A stretch of 64,000 bases of DNA from Oryza sativa Japonica Group. Lineage: Eukaryota; Streptophyta; Magnoliopsida; Poales; Poaceae. The stretch covers positions 26,857,001-26,921,000 of the forward strand of contig NC_089039.1 in the NCBI RefSeq assembly GCF_034140825.1. Reading direction: 5' to 3'. The first letter of the stretch is position 1. Each line of letters begins with the position of its first letter. Shown one piece after another: positions 10,545 through 21,509 of this stretch. The position numbers were made by a program, and so were the translations under genes. The notes below the pieces were generated by a model, which saw nothing but the letters and a program-made list of their open reading frames with translations, made no database searches and had not been told where the DNA came from.

Positions 10545-12052
10545 GAGAAAATTGAGATTATACTATCGCAAAAGAGTGGTTTCGTTGGAATGCTATATCC
10601 CTTAAAACTGATTCACTAAAATGCTATCTTAAACTGAAGGTGTTCACCAAAATACTATTTTCGCTATTTTAGATAAATAGAAATGTTTTTCCTCAATTTT
10701 AACTTTTTTTTTACTAAAATACCCCTGATATGAGCCCACATGTCATACCCTCCACTCTCTCCTTCTCCTCCTCCCCTCTATCGAGGGAGCGCCGGTGGCG
10801 GGAGGCGAGCAGTGGCCGGCGCCGCGTCGCCGTCGCTGGCGTGCCGGCTCGACCTCGAGAAGCGGATGGCGGCGCAGCTCGGCTAGGCCGTGCTCGACGA
10901 CCTCCTCATCCTGTCCTCCTCGCCCGACGCCGCAGCCACAACGGCCTACGACATCGACGCCGTGCAGAGGATCCTGGCCGGCTACCTCGACCACGAGGGC
11001 GATGCGCCGGCGGTGCCGCCACGGCTGGACTGCACCACCGACGACGACTTCAGCTCGGCAGCGTCGCGGCCGCACAACGACGTCGCCCAGGTCGGCAGGC
11101 TCATGGAGAACTACCTCGCCAAGATCGCCTCCGACGAGAACCTGTCCATTGACTAGTTCACCGCCCTCGCTGAGCTCATCCCGTAGCACGCCAGGTTCAA
11201 CGAGGACGGCATGTACCGCGCCATCGACATCTACTTGAAGGTTAGAAGCTGCCATTCATATCGATCACTAAAAAATGGCTAAATCCTTCGTTAATCACTC
11301 CACTAAATGCTTATGTGGATTGATGCCATAGGCTCATCCGAATTTCTCCGTGGGCGAGGGCGAGAGGCCTGCAGGGCGATGGACTGCCAGAAGCTGTCGC
11401 GCGAGGCGTGCGCGCACGCGGCGCAGAACGACCGCCTGCCGGTGCAGACGGTTGTGCAGGTGCTGTACCACGAGCAGCGGCGCCTCCGCGCGCCATCGCA
11501 GCCGCCGAGCGCCGCGCCGTCGTACGCCGGCGGCGAGTCGCCGGCGCTGTCGTACAGGCCGACACTGAGCTTCAACGGCGCTGTCGTAGAGCATGATGAG
11601 TGTCCCATGGTGATCCCCATGGCGATGCCCAGAAGAAGGCGGGGAGTTGGACGCTGCGGCCGCGCGCACGGCTACGATGGTGGCGGCGCGTCGTGGCGGA
11701 GAGAAGGAGGCGGTCGGACGGGGCGGGCGGAGGGCGGCGAGCGGGGAGGGGGAGAGAGAGAGGGACAGCAACGCGGCGCCGCCGGCCACTGCTCGCCGCC
11801 GGCCACCGGCGCTCCCGAGAGAGAGAGGAAGAGGAGAGAGTGGAGGGAGTATGATAGGTGGGCCCGTATCAGGGGTATTTTGGTTCGGGAAAAAGTTATA
11901 ATTGAGGAAAAATATTTCTATTTATCTAAAGGAATGAAAATAACAATTTAAGTGAACACCTCCAATTTAGAATAGCATTTCAGTGAATCAGTTTGAAGGG
12001 ATAGCATTCCAACGAAACCACTCTTTTACGATAGTATAATCCTAATTTTCTC
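10545..12052. mobile_element. Pack-MULE carrying an NPH3 gene fragment
   Basis: Terminal inverted repeats of about 280 bp (10545 to about 10826 and about 11772 to 12052) begin GAGAAAATT. A 9-bp target duplication flanks them: GGGACGACC at 10536-10544 and GGGACAACC at 12053-12061, one mismatch. The 9-bp duplication, long inverted repeats and G-start are typical of Mutator-like elements. The interior is host-derived coding sequence of the NPH3 family, making this a Pack-MULE. The two arms differ by a modest number of substitutions and small indels, so the insertion is not very recent. Confidence 0.92.
10832..11600 (+). pseudogene. Captured fragment of an NPH3/BTB phototropism-type gene
   Basis: The plus strand encodes, in segments, the NPH3-domain series: RLDLEKRMAAQLG-like text, then MLDDLLILSS, YDIDAVQRILAGYLDHE, VGRLMENYLAKIASDENLSI (11096-11155), a MYRAIDIYLK block near 11212-11239, and after a gap MDCQKLSREACAHAAQNDRL with VQTVVQVLYHEQRRLRA (11379-11490). 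NPH3 proteins are adaptors for CUL3 ligases in phototropic and auxin signalling. Stop codons interrupt the series (for example after ENLSID at 11153 and in the following block), and a probable intron lies at about 11240-11332. BTB and C-terminal coiled-coil parts are absent. It is a dead fragment as a protein. Confidence 0.85.
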
Positions 12053-12123
12053 GGGACAACCCGGAGCCCGGAGCGTCGTGCGTGGCGGCGATGAGCAATG
12101 CCACGATGACACCCGCACCCGCC

Positions 12124-12766
12124 GGAGTTTTTAACTATTTGCCACTCTTATGGAATACCACTATTGAAATATCACTCTTCTAAATTTTTTTACATAAACA
12201 CCACATGAGAGAGATATTTTTCGTAGCTAGAGTGCCATGTCAGCAAGGGAGACTTGAAATGACCTTTCTACCCCTAGTTTGAGAAATATGAGAGAATATA
12301 TACGAACATATATAAGAAAATAATGTTTATTATATCTTTAAAAAGAGTTATCACGGGCAGACATACATTGAATAAGTTCACCACAATTTAATAATAGATT
12401 CAACCTAGTAAGTATGTACTATATTATATTAAAAAGTTATCACGGATAAATATATGTTGAACAAGTTCACCATATGTTGAATCTATTATTAAATTATGGT
12501 GAGCTTGTTCGACGTATATTTGCCCGCGATAACTCTTTTTTGAGATATAATAAATAATATTTTATTATATATGTTTGTATATAATTTCTGATATTTCTCA
12601 AATTAGGGGTAAAAAGGTCATTTCAAGTCACTCTTACTGGTATGACACTTTAGATAGGAAAAATACCCCTCTCTCTCTCTCTTATGTGGTGTTTGTGTAA
12701 AAAAATTTAGAAAAATGATATTTTAATAATGGCACTCCGTAACAGTGGCAAATAGTTAAAAACCCC
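12124..12766. mobile_element. MULE-type MITE with 9-bp target duplication
   Basis: Terminal inverted repeats GG-G-TTTTTAACTATTTGCCAC are flanked by GCACCCGCC (12115-12123) and GTACCCGCC (12767-12775), a 9-bp duplication with one mismatch. The arms include a CTCTCTCTC tract and a GGTCATTTCAAGTC segment on both sides, and the centre is itself palindromic around 12480. No coding sequence. The TAACTATTTGCCAC terminus recurs in the element at about 28,070-29,026. Confidence 0.88.
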
Positions 12767-12775
12767 GTACCCGCC

Positions 12776-13650
12776 TGCCTACCTGGCATGCATAGCCGCG
12801 GGGACGACCGACCGAGCGGGCGCATCCTGCTCTGGTCATCACCACTCCCAAGTCGCAACTCGCAACATGCGCACTGCACTAGTACTACCTTGGCACGTCG
12901 CACAGATCGATTATATATTTAGCTTAATTTTGTTTGGTTTATGTCGTATTAGCTACTCCTATACTCCAGTATATTGTTAAGAGCGATGCATTATACTACA
13001 GGTCATTTACTAGTCGCGACTGGTATACAGTGTTCGACTTTTCGTTTTCGGTGTCTGTACCTGGAGGTGCTGATATGACGAAAATTCAAAAATTTCGGTT
13101 TGAAAATTCCGAAATTCGAAACAAAATTTAGTTAAATTTAAATAAATATTATCAAAATTCATGAAAAAATAAAAATTTCGATCAAAATATATGAAATGAT
13201 TTCAGTCCGGAATGTCCACCCCGTTGGTATATGGGCTTTTTTTTTTCTTTTGATTCAGATTTTTTCTCGATTTTCGTTAGCATATTTTTGAAACTATATT
13301 TTGTGCCAAAAAATTATATAAATTTTTTTTAAATATATTAAATATATTTATCTATCAAATTTGTAATAACTAAATTTAATTAATTGTGTACGAAGTACTA
13401 ACTATTTTTCCGTTAGTACCACCGGCCCAACGCATGAATAAAATCATGAGAGAATTACATTGGTTGTAGTAGTACTACTGTTATACAACTAAAACTTACA
13501 GCACAGATTGATTCCTGCATTGCTTCTTCCATATCGCTAAACGTCAGGTGACTATCAGTTCCAAGAAAAAAAAGAAAGTCACATGACTAATATCTTGGGC
13601 CGTTAGATCGTGATCCGACGGCCAAGGCTGCTTCTTCAACCTCCGGCAAG
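12776..13650. other. Intergenic DNA upstream of the 13973 gene
   Basis: AT-rich DNA (13070-13390 is rich in AAATTTCG and AAAATTC words, perhaps old transposon sequence). I see no gene. The right edge merges into the promoter of the next gene. Confidence 0.4.
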
Positions 13651-13670
13651 TAATGGCGGTTCCCCCCTCC

Positions 13671-13678
13671 CTCTCTCC

Positions 13679-13714
<36 letters not shown>

Positions 13715-13716
13715 CC
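13671..13716. repeat. (C)n and (CT)n microsatellite in gene promoter
   Basis: A run of about 12 C is followed by about 15 CT units, roughly 140 bp upstream of the TATA box at 13854. CT-rich promoter or leader microsatellites are common in rice genes. Confidence 0.85.
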
Positions 13717-13853
13717 AAATGAGCTCGCCGCGGGTGAGAATAGCGGGTTGCTTGCCTAGCAAGAAACTTATCCAGAGTAATGCCTCCCCGCGTCACCCAC
13801 ATGCGCTGCGCCTGAACCTTCCAGAAGCAATCCGCCGCCGGCGTCGATTCACC

Positions 13854-13860
13854 TATAAAT
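13854..13860 (+). promoter_or_regulatory. Likely TATA box of the 13973 gene
   Basis: TATAAAT stands about 113 bp upstream of the ATG, preceded by a GC-rich segment and the CT microsatellite. The spacing leaves a leader of about 80-90 nt. Confidence 0.6.
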
Positions 13861-13972
13861 TGCTAGTCATTGGCCTCGCAAATCGCTCGCACACCCGCCT
13901 CGCATCAGGTCCCCAAAGGCCAATCAATCCACCACGTGAGAAGCGACCGAGCGAGCGTGAGTATCGAGAGCA

Positions 13973-14737
13973 ATGGCGAGGGATCCCCGAGGCCGCGGCC
14001 GCAGGAAAGCCGGCCATGTCAGGTCTCTCCAGGATGCGCGCCGTGTGGTCGACATGTATGGCCATCACGTGGGGTTCAAGGCCAAGGTGGTGGCGCTGCA
14101 CGGCGGCATCAGGCAGGCTCGCGCCGTCCACGCCATCCTCTCGCGTCAGCTCGGTGGCGAGAAGAAGTGGGAGATTCGGGACATGCCGAAGCTGGAGCTC
14201 CTGATCGCCGTTCATCGGGACATCGCGGCCGCCGCCGAGAGCCTGGACTACCTGATTCGCGCCTTCACCACCGCGCAGCACCCACCTCCCGCTCCCGGCT
14301 CCCCGATCAGCCTCGAGTCCGTCCGCCTCCGCCTCACCGCCTGCGTACTCGACGACGCCGACGAAGACGACGACGGGGCCTATCACTTTGCCGGGGACGA
14401 GCTCCTGCGCGTCACAAGCCTGCAGCACGCCGGCAACGCTCTCCTCCACAAGCAGCTCGGCGGCGGCATCGTCGAGGACAAGGTGCGGGGGCTGGGCGAG
14501 CTCCTCCTCGGCCTCGCCACCTCCATGATCACGGAGGGTCCGATCCCCTCGGTGCTGTTCGACGACGTCCCGGTGCAGCACCCTCCGCTATCCAAGGCCA
14601 AACTGCTCCAGTTCATGCAGCAGGCGAAGCGCCAAATCCTTGATGTTTGGGATGCGCGGATCTCCGGGCCCAACTTCGATGGAATGAGAGGCCAAACTGC
14701 TCCAGTTCATGCGGCAGGCGAAGCGCCAAGTCCTTGA
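13973..14737 (+). CDS. Intronless gene of unknown function, C-terminus shifted by a 94-bp duplication
   Basis: An uninterrupted 254-codon frame starts at an ATG in good context (AGCAATGGC). The N-terminus is basic (MARDPRGRGRRKAG); the rest is mostly helical and rich in A, L, R and V, with an acidic loop DDADEDDDG near residue 127. I do not recognise the family, and there is no signal peptide or membrane segment. Near the end, 14597-14690 is repeated as 14691-14784. Because 94 is not a multiple of three, the second copy is read in another frame, giving the odd tail GQTAPVHAAGEAPSP instead of a second KLLQFMRQAKRQ block. The copy in its old frame would end NFDGMG then stop at about 14785. A large MULE starts about 195 bp downstream. 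High GC and the TATA box support a real gene. Confidence 0.65.
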   Translation: MARDPRGRGRRKAGHVRSLQDARRVVDMYGHHVGFKAKVVALHGGIRQARAVHAILSRQLGGEKKWEIRDMPKLELLIAVHRDIAAAAESLDYLIRAFTTAQHPPPAPGSPISLESVRLRLTACVLDDADEDDDGAYHFAGDELLRVTSLQHAGNALLHKQLGGGIVEDKVRGLGELLLGLATSMITEGPIPSVLFDDVPVQHPPLSKAKLLQFMQQAKRQILDVWDARISGPNFDGMRGQTAPVHAAGEAPSP

Positions 14738-14784
14738 TGTTTGGGATGGGCGGATCTCCAAGCCCAACTTCGATGGAATGGGGT
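14597..14784 (+). repeat. 94-bp tandem duplication in the 3' end of the gene
   Basis: Two adjacent copies start with GCCAAACTGCTCCAGTTCAT and differ at about seven positions. The second copy is in a shifted frame relative to the annotated protein. Confidence 0.9.
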
Positions 14785-14932
14785 GAGTTGTTAGTTGCTA
14801 CTACTTCACTTCGGGGGCAAAAACTGACGACATGGGGGTGGAAACAGCGTAGACATCGCATCTTCTTGAGGATAGGTCGGGTTCGTGTGATTAGTGGGAT
14901 GGTACTCGTATTCGAGGGGTGACTATAGTGAG

Positions 14933-15093
14933 CCGCAAATTTGACAATTTGGCCCTTTTTGGAAACTATTTGTAAATTTGGTCCCTGGCAAAAACTATCA
15001 CCAGATCTGGACCCTGACCTCAGCGCTAAGGTCGATGGTGCTGAGGTTGAACACCTCAGTGCCAACCGCATCGGCGCTGAGTACTTGACGGCC
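14933..15093. repeat. Left terminal inverted repeat of the large MULE
   Basis: Pairs with 21749-21909. It includes the two outer palindromic units of the left array (15020-15046 and 15056-15082). Confidence 0.9.
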
Positions 15094-15175
15094 CTAAGGC
15101 GAACGGCGCAATGTCAGCGCCGACCGACTTGGCGCTGAACTTCGGGACCTCAGCGCCATCGGGTCTGGCGCTGAG
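15020..15175. repeat. Left subterminal palindrome array, 4 units
   Basis: Units at 15020-15046, 15056-15082, 15113-15139 and 15149-15175. Each is 27 bp: a 10-bp arm near CTCAGCGCCA, seven variable bases, and the inverted arm near TGGCGCTGAG. The two inner units lie outside the terminal inverted repeat. Confidence 0.9.
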
Positions 15176-15757
15176 GTCCTATAACCCTTGGCCAAGCCGC
15201 GCCCAGCAGCCCGAGCCTTCTTTCTTCCTCAGTGGCTGTCGGCTGAGGCGCGGCGGCGCCGAACTATCTCTCTCCTCCCCTCCAAAAAATCGAAAAAATC
15301 CCCACTAAATCGTCGCATTTTGGAGGGGAAATTGTTGGAGGACATAGTGGCAAGGTATTCTCCTCCGAATCCTCTCGTCATTTCGCATTTTTTTGCTTGG
15401 ATTTGCTCATTGATGGATGAACCCTAGAATAGTGATTTGGGGTTATTTTCCCTAATTAGTTGGTTCTCTACTCTGTGGTTGTGGTTGTTGTTGGTGATGC
15501 AATGGTTAGATGCTCATAGAACCCTAATTTTTAGTGGAGATTTTTGGCACTTAGGGAAGAACACTTCTTTTTTTTTAAGTTTTCATCACAATGCGAGAGT
15601 TCAAATTTAGGATGGATCGTTACCAATGGAAGTTTGTGTATGTTTAGATATTTATGGACAATTTCGTTGGGGGACATAGTTGTAGGTTAGATTTTTTTTA
15701 TTGCAAATTCAAGTTTTTAAAAAATGCAATATGCTAATATGTCGGTTAATGTTGTAG

Positions 15758-18700
15758 ATGGATAGATTAGTACGATTGCACTATGGTGGTTCGGTGGTAG
15801 AGCAAAGTAACAGTGGTAGCAATTTCGAGGGGATGAGTGTTAAGCAACTTATATTTGGTGGAAAACCTAGTTTTGAGGAGTTAGTTTGTCGTACAAAAGA
15901 TGTGCTGGGGTGGAGCAATCAGTCTATAGCTATACAAGGTAGATATGATGTTGGAGCAGGACCCATTTCACATAAGTACATGCTAGATTTGAATGGGGAG
16001 TTGGAGTGGAACACATATGTGGATATAGTGTTGGGCTCCTAATTCAAGTCGCTTGAAGTGGTTGCTTCGAAGCTTGATCGTACTGACTGTAGAGATGATT
16101 CTTTTGACCTCAATCGCACACTGTTTTATGATGAACCAAACTATGAAGCATTTGATGATGAAGGAGATATGAAAAGTCAGTCGGTTAAGTCTTTGACAGT
16201 TGAGGAAGTCATAGAATCTCAAGGGATGGGGGTTGATGTTAACATGCAAAAGAAGGAAGCAGCTGATGCGAATGAGAGAAGGAGTCATGAATCTGAAAGG
16301 GTGGAGATAAATGTGGAGTTGCAGAAGGAGGAAGCAGTTGAGGCTAATAAGTCAAGCAGGCTTGAATCAGAAGGGGTGGAGATAAATGTGGAATTGCATA
16401 AGGAGGAAGCAATAGAGGTGAATGAGGCAAGGAGTCAGGCAGTTCCGATAGTTGGAAATCATGTTGATGATGATAATGAAGTGGCAGATGGATCAATGGG
16501 GGGAGGTGGAGAAGAGCGTACAACGGATGCTCAATTAGCATCCTTGGTGCGGTTTTGTTTTCGAGACAAAATATATACTCGGAGGGAGTGTGAGGAGACT
16601 TTATTGATGAATGGATTGAGTGTTGATTTGCTGCACGAACATTCAGAGGAGTATGATGACACACATGAGGAGGAGGGATATGAGGTTGAGTATGCCGTAG
16701 ACTCAGATGACGATCATCCAGTAGCCAAGATGTCTCAGGAAGAAAGGGAGGTGTTTGAGAAATTAGTTGGACGCAATCCAGAGGTTGTTCAGTTCGAGGA
16801 TGTTAGCAATTCTGAGCTAGCAGTTGTTGATGGAGGAGTAACATACAATGGCATCATCGATGCAATGGGTGAGGAGCCAAAGAAGGGTTTGGAATTTAAA
16901 TCTCTTGAGCTATTACAGATATGGCTGCAGAGTTACTCGATCAGTGTGCATCGTCCATTCCATGTGAAGCACTCCAACGCTTCTAAAAAGTATACGGTGG
17001 CCTGCATCGAAGAATCATGCGAATGACAGGTTCGTGCAAGGAAGACTAAGGATGGGAGGTGGAGAGTTACCGGTGTAGGCAAAGAGCACACATGTTGTAG
17101 TGCTGAGGCTTCGGGCAAGCACTTGCAACTAACTTCTAAGTTCATCGGTAATAGGTTGCAACCATTTGTCCGAGCTGAGCCGACATTGACTCCTGCTGCT
17201 ATAGTTGAGGCTGTGGAGGCCATATGGCACTATCGTCCTTCGTACGGTAAAGCTTGGCGTGCAAAGCAGGTGGCCATGAACAACATATGGGGAGATTGGG
17301 ATGAGGCATATGTTCGGATCCCAATGCTTCTAAATGCTATTAAGGCTAAGAACCCCACAATGCATTATGTTGTTGAGCCTCACCCAGAGAGGTCGAGGCC
17401 AGTTGATGGGGTAATGAGACGTGTATTTGGGCGTGCCGCATGGATCTTTGGGCAGTGTGTGGAGGCCTTCAACCACATGCGTCCAGTGATAGCAATTGAC
17501 GATACCTTCTTGACAGGGAAATTTCAAGGTACTTTGCTGACAGCAATTGGTTCTGATGCGGGTTTGCAACTAGTCCCCTTAGCCTTTGCTCTGGTAGAGA
17601 GGGAGAATAACTACAACTGGGAGTGGTTCATCAGTATGATTAGGAGATGCTTGATAGGACCCAAGAGAGAAGTGTGCATCATCTCAGATAGACACCAAGG
17701 CATCCTACGGTCAATCAACAATGTCATCCCAGGTCACCGTCCAATACATCACAGATGGTGTATGCGTCACTTGTGTGCTAACTTCTACAGCGCTGGTGCA
17801 ACTCAAATTCAGATGAAGGATCTAGAGCGCATTTGTCAAATAAATGAGAAGTCTGAGTTCAAGAAGGAGGTGAAGCACCTCATTGATTTCCTTGAGCCTC
17901 GACCAAAGAAGTGGCTTCTAGACATTATGCCACAGAGGCACAAGTGGGCACGGTCCTGTGATCCTGGAGGTCGTAGATTCGGCTTCATGACGAGCAACAT
18001 GGCAGAGAGTTTCAACAATGTGCTCAGAGGCATTCGTAGGCTACCAGTAACAGCCATCGTGGCATACACGTTCAGCAAGTGCAATACGTGGTTTGTTGAT
18101 AGGCATAAGTTCGTGACAGCTGCATTACAAAAGCGTGAGAAGTGGCCGAAAAGAATTAAGAAGGAGCTTGACATACAGAAAGCACGTACTCTGGGCCAAC
18201 GTACGACTTGCTTCGACTTCCCTACAGCGAAGTACGAAGTGACTGAGCAAGGTGGAGTTACAGAAGGTGGAGTGCAATGGGGTGGCCGACATTATACGGT
18301 GGTTGCGACAGCCAACACTTGTACATGCCAATATCCGGAATTGCACCACATGCCATGCTCCCACATGTTCACTGTTTGTAGGCTAAGACGTATGGATGCA
18401 GAGGCGCCCCCTAGGATATGCTTTGAAGCTTCTAACGTAGCTTTGCAACGTACATACTCCCCTAGGTTCGAGCCATATCTAGATCCAACTCAATGGCCAA
18501 GTTACGACGGTGAGGTGTTTGTACCAGACTTGTCAAAGATGATTGTTACTCCTGGCAGAAGAAGAACTAAAAGGTTCATCAATGACATGGATAGGGGATA
18601 CAAGGGGATCGGTCTTGGTTGGTCACAGAAGCCGAATGATGGCAATTCTGAGCGTGTAGTGCCTAATAGGTGTTCCATATGCCACAAAGTAAGTCATAAG

Positions 18701-18790
18701 AAGACTACATGCCCTAAGCGCGACAAGTCTAAGGATCGGCCCAGAAAACGACGACGCACTTGTAGAGGGGGAGAAGGTCCTAGTACACAG
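15758..18790 (+). pseudogene. MULE (MuDR-type) transposase with two in-frame stops
   Basis: A single reading frame runs from ATG 15758 to a splice donor after GPSTQ (18790/18791), about 1,011 codons, interrupted by TAA at 16040-16042 and TGA at 17024-17026. Order of parts: an N-terminal PB1-like MuDR region (FGGKPSFEELV, to residue 95); an acidic repeat-rich linker with VEINVELQKEEA-type repeats (about 170-230); the MuDR DNA-binding region with the VRARK-DGRW motif (about 424-445); the MULE catalytic core with IDDTFLTGKFQG (Asp near 581), SDRHQGI (Asp near 644) and WCMRHLCANF; a SWIM zinc finger CTCQYPELHHMPCSH (about 854-868); and a CCHC knuckle CSICHKVSHKKTTC. The second stop replaces a position that is tryptophan in this family. 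It acts in the nucleus on the element ends. As read it cannot make a full-length protein. Confidence 0.88.
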
Positions 18791-18932
18791 GTGGTTAGAA
18801 TGCACAGTTTGCTTTTGTTTCATTGCATCATTCATATTTGCATGTCAATAATTTCAGTTAAATTCACAATTTGCTTACTTTTACTATTTCACTTATATTT
18901 ACATGTTTCTAACTTCTTTTTTCCATATGCAG
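18791..18932 (+). other. Probable intron linking transposase to PMD region
   Basis: It starts GTGGTTAG after ACACAG and ends ATATGCAG, with a pyrimidine-rich 3' part. The upstream exon ends in phase 0. An alternative acceptor GCGCAG at 18937-18942 would join the transposase in frame to the PMD reading frame (ALALEPQYEERH). The first acceptor puts the ATG of the PMD frame one base into the exon. Confidence 0.55.
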
Positions 18933-18933
18933 G

Positions 18934-21293
18934 ATGGCGCAGGCCCTAGCTTTGGAGCCGCAGTACGAGGAGAGGCACCGAGCTCGCAGGATAGCGGAGG
19001 GAGGGGTAATATACTATTAATTGCTTATTATTCACTTGTTCAATTGTTCGATGAATCTCATTTGTTCAATTGTTGTTTTGTGCACAGGGTCTGAAGCCGT
19101 TGCGGATTCGAGGGCACTTGGCAGGGCATATGCCCTTCGACAACCGCTACATCCCTCGACTAGGGGCCGCCAAGCTCACGCCGTTCATCACCATGGCTCA
19201 GAGGCCAATGCTTGTTTACAACGGGCCAGCACTCACAGCGCTCATCGACCGGTGGCGACTGGAGACACACACCTTCCACCTTCCTTGTGGCGAGCTGACG
19301 GTGACACTCGAGGATGTCGCCATAATCCTGGCTCTCCCCATCCAGGGGAGAGCGGTCACCGGTGACACGAGCTCGGGTAACTGGCGGCTGACGGTGGCCA
19401 ACTACCTTGGAGTCTAGCCTCCGGAAGCCCCTGCCGGTCAGAGGCTTACGAAGACTTCTGGAGTTCCCCTCCAGTGGTTGTGCACCACCTTCAGTCACTG
19501 CCCGCAGGACGCTGACGACTTGACGGTCGATCGTTACTGCAGGGCATACGTGCTCTACTACTTCGGCAGTGTGTTGTTTCCTGATTCAGGTGGTGACATG
19601 GCTTCCTGGATGTGGCTTCGTCTTCTAGGGGATTGGACAGAGGCAGGGCAGTACAGTTGGGGTTCGGCAGCCCTAGCTTGCTTGTACAGGCAGTTGTGTG
19701 ATGCCTGCCAGCGTCTTTCTAACACCTCTAACCTAGCAGGCTGTGTGTGGTTGCTACAGGTTCGATTTCTTTTATTTTTTTTGTACATTCCACCATCATA
19801 TCGATACGTTACTAACTTGTACTTGTGAACATTGTCTCGCAGATTTGGATGTGGATTAGGCTTCCCGTTGGACGACCGATGTGGCACAACCACCCTCAGT
19901 GGCCATGGCAGCAGGAGGAGAGGCGTCCCACGGTTGCTTTTCTTTGGGAGCTTGTCCCACAGCCAGTAGTAGGGCGCAAAAATGAGGCCTACTACCACTA
20001 CACAAATGAGATGGATTGCCTCCAGCCTCAGCACGTGAGTTACTAATTAATTTTTTCTGATGTACTTGTTATTTTCTAACAGTGGCCTAACATGTTCTTT
20101 TTGTGAAACCAGGTGGTGTGGCAGCCGTATGAGCACATAGGGATCGACATCAACGCCATGTGCTACATACCGGAGGATATGAAGTTTCTCAGGTGCCCCT
20201 TGATTTGCTTCTACGTCGTTGAGTGGCAGCTCATTCATCGCGTGCTAAGGCAGTTCGGCTTGCGTCAACCCATACCAGAACCATTCCCGACGGGGCTCGA
20301 CCTCCACAAGTAAGATTTGCATTGTGCATATCATTTTCAAACTTTCTCTTCGGCATTGGTTACTCAAGTTCTAACCAAATTATTTGTTTTGTTGAATGAC
20401 TGTAGGTTGGACCGCAGGAAGAACAAGAAGATTACGGACTGGCATGCTCATCATCTCCATCTTATTGAGCGGTGGGACAACACAGCAGCTAACGTAGTGC
20501 CTCACGGAGTGGAGCACAACAAGACATACTTCGACGAGTACCTAGCTTGGCTCCTGAGGAACTACCGCCTTTTCCTTCGGCCGGCATGGACTCTAGCTGA
20601 CATAGCTACAGATCCCGAGGATGTTGAGGAGATGAACGAGTATGACGCCTACACTCGAGCAGGGGCGACGGTCGAGTACGGGCCTGTACGTGACCGAGTG
20701 GTAAGTATTAAGGCTCAGAGTTGTTCATTTCACATACACCTACATGTTCTCACAATATTAAATCCACTTGCAGGCACGTGAGCTGATGAGGTCCGTGAAC
20801 GACGCGGGTGTTGCCCTTGGCACACCTGCTGGGTCAGAGAATGAAGTTGGGATACTTCGGAGCGCACTTCAGGTAATTAACCAATTAGTTCAATCCATGA
20901 ATCATTTCACTTGCCTCTAACTAATTTGTTTTGTTCTTGCAGAGGCTAAAACAACGAAGTCGGATGTTAGCGGCAAGACTTGGTTGTAGGTCCACAGACG
21001 CAGTCGACCCACAACCAAGACTAACACGGACACAGGCCGGAGAAACAAGTCAACAAAGAGCTGAAGAAGAAGGGGAGGAAGAACATGATGAAGGGGAGGA
21101 AGAACATGAGGAAGGGGAAGAAGGAGATGGACAGAGTGATGAAGAGGAAGAGGAACAACCCGAAGAAATCGGGTCATCTCAGCTTGCAGGTGCCCCGCAG
21201 CCATCGCAGCCTTCCCAGGGTCGCCCGCAGAGAAAGAGGGCACCGGTGGACCGGTACACACCTTCCACTAGTGGCCGGAGGGGTCGACACTAG
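18934..21293 (+). pseudogene. Plant mobile domain (PMD) gene of the MULE, one in-frame stop
   Basis: Seven exons fit with GT-AG introns and consistent phases: 18934-19005, 19088-19759, 19843-20034, 20113-20309, 20406-20700, 20774-20872, 20943-21293. The protein starts MAQALALEPQYEERHRARRI and then has classic PMD (aminotransferase-like, PF10536) text: LIDRWRLETHTFHLPCGELT, VTLEDVAIILALPIQG, and the W-rich block YRQLCDACQR to PVGRPMWHNHP. The C-terminus (last exon) is a long acidic EE/GE tract followed by a basic RPQRKRAPVDRY tail, a likely nuclear segment. PMD proteins such as MAIN/MAIL1 are host silencing factors; transposon PMDs are thought to come from, or interact with, that system. TAG at 19415-19417 interrupts exon 2. 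It may be a separate gene or the 3' half of a transposase-PMD fusion. Confidence 0.85.
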
Positions 21294-21509
21294 TGGATTA
21301 CTTTGTACTTAACACTCTAGGCAGCGTTAGACTTTATATCAAACTCTAGATGGATGTGATGGTTGATGGATGTGTTGGACTCTAGATGATGGTTGATGGA
21401 TGTTCAGTTGCTGTGATGTGTTAAATACTATGTGGCTGTCAATTTTGTGATGTGTGTGATGCTGTCAATTTCTGTGTGGCTGGCTGTGCTATGCCAGCCA
21501 CTGCTTGAT

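Noticed and set aside
15020-15175. Palindrome units as a CRISPR or integron array
   Set aside because: The conserved parts are palindromic arms around a 7-base gap in a MULE end. There are no cas or integrase genes and the setting is a plant transposon.
20931-21293. Acidic frame as a separate small gene
   Set aside because: It is the last exon of the PMD gene, reached by a good acceptor at 20941-20942 in matching phase.
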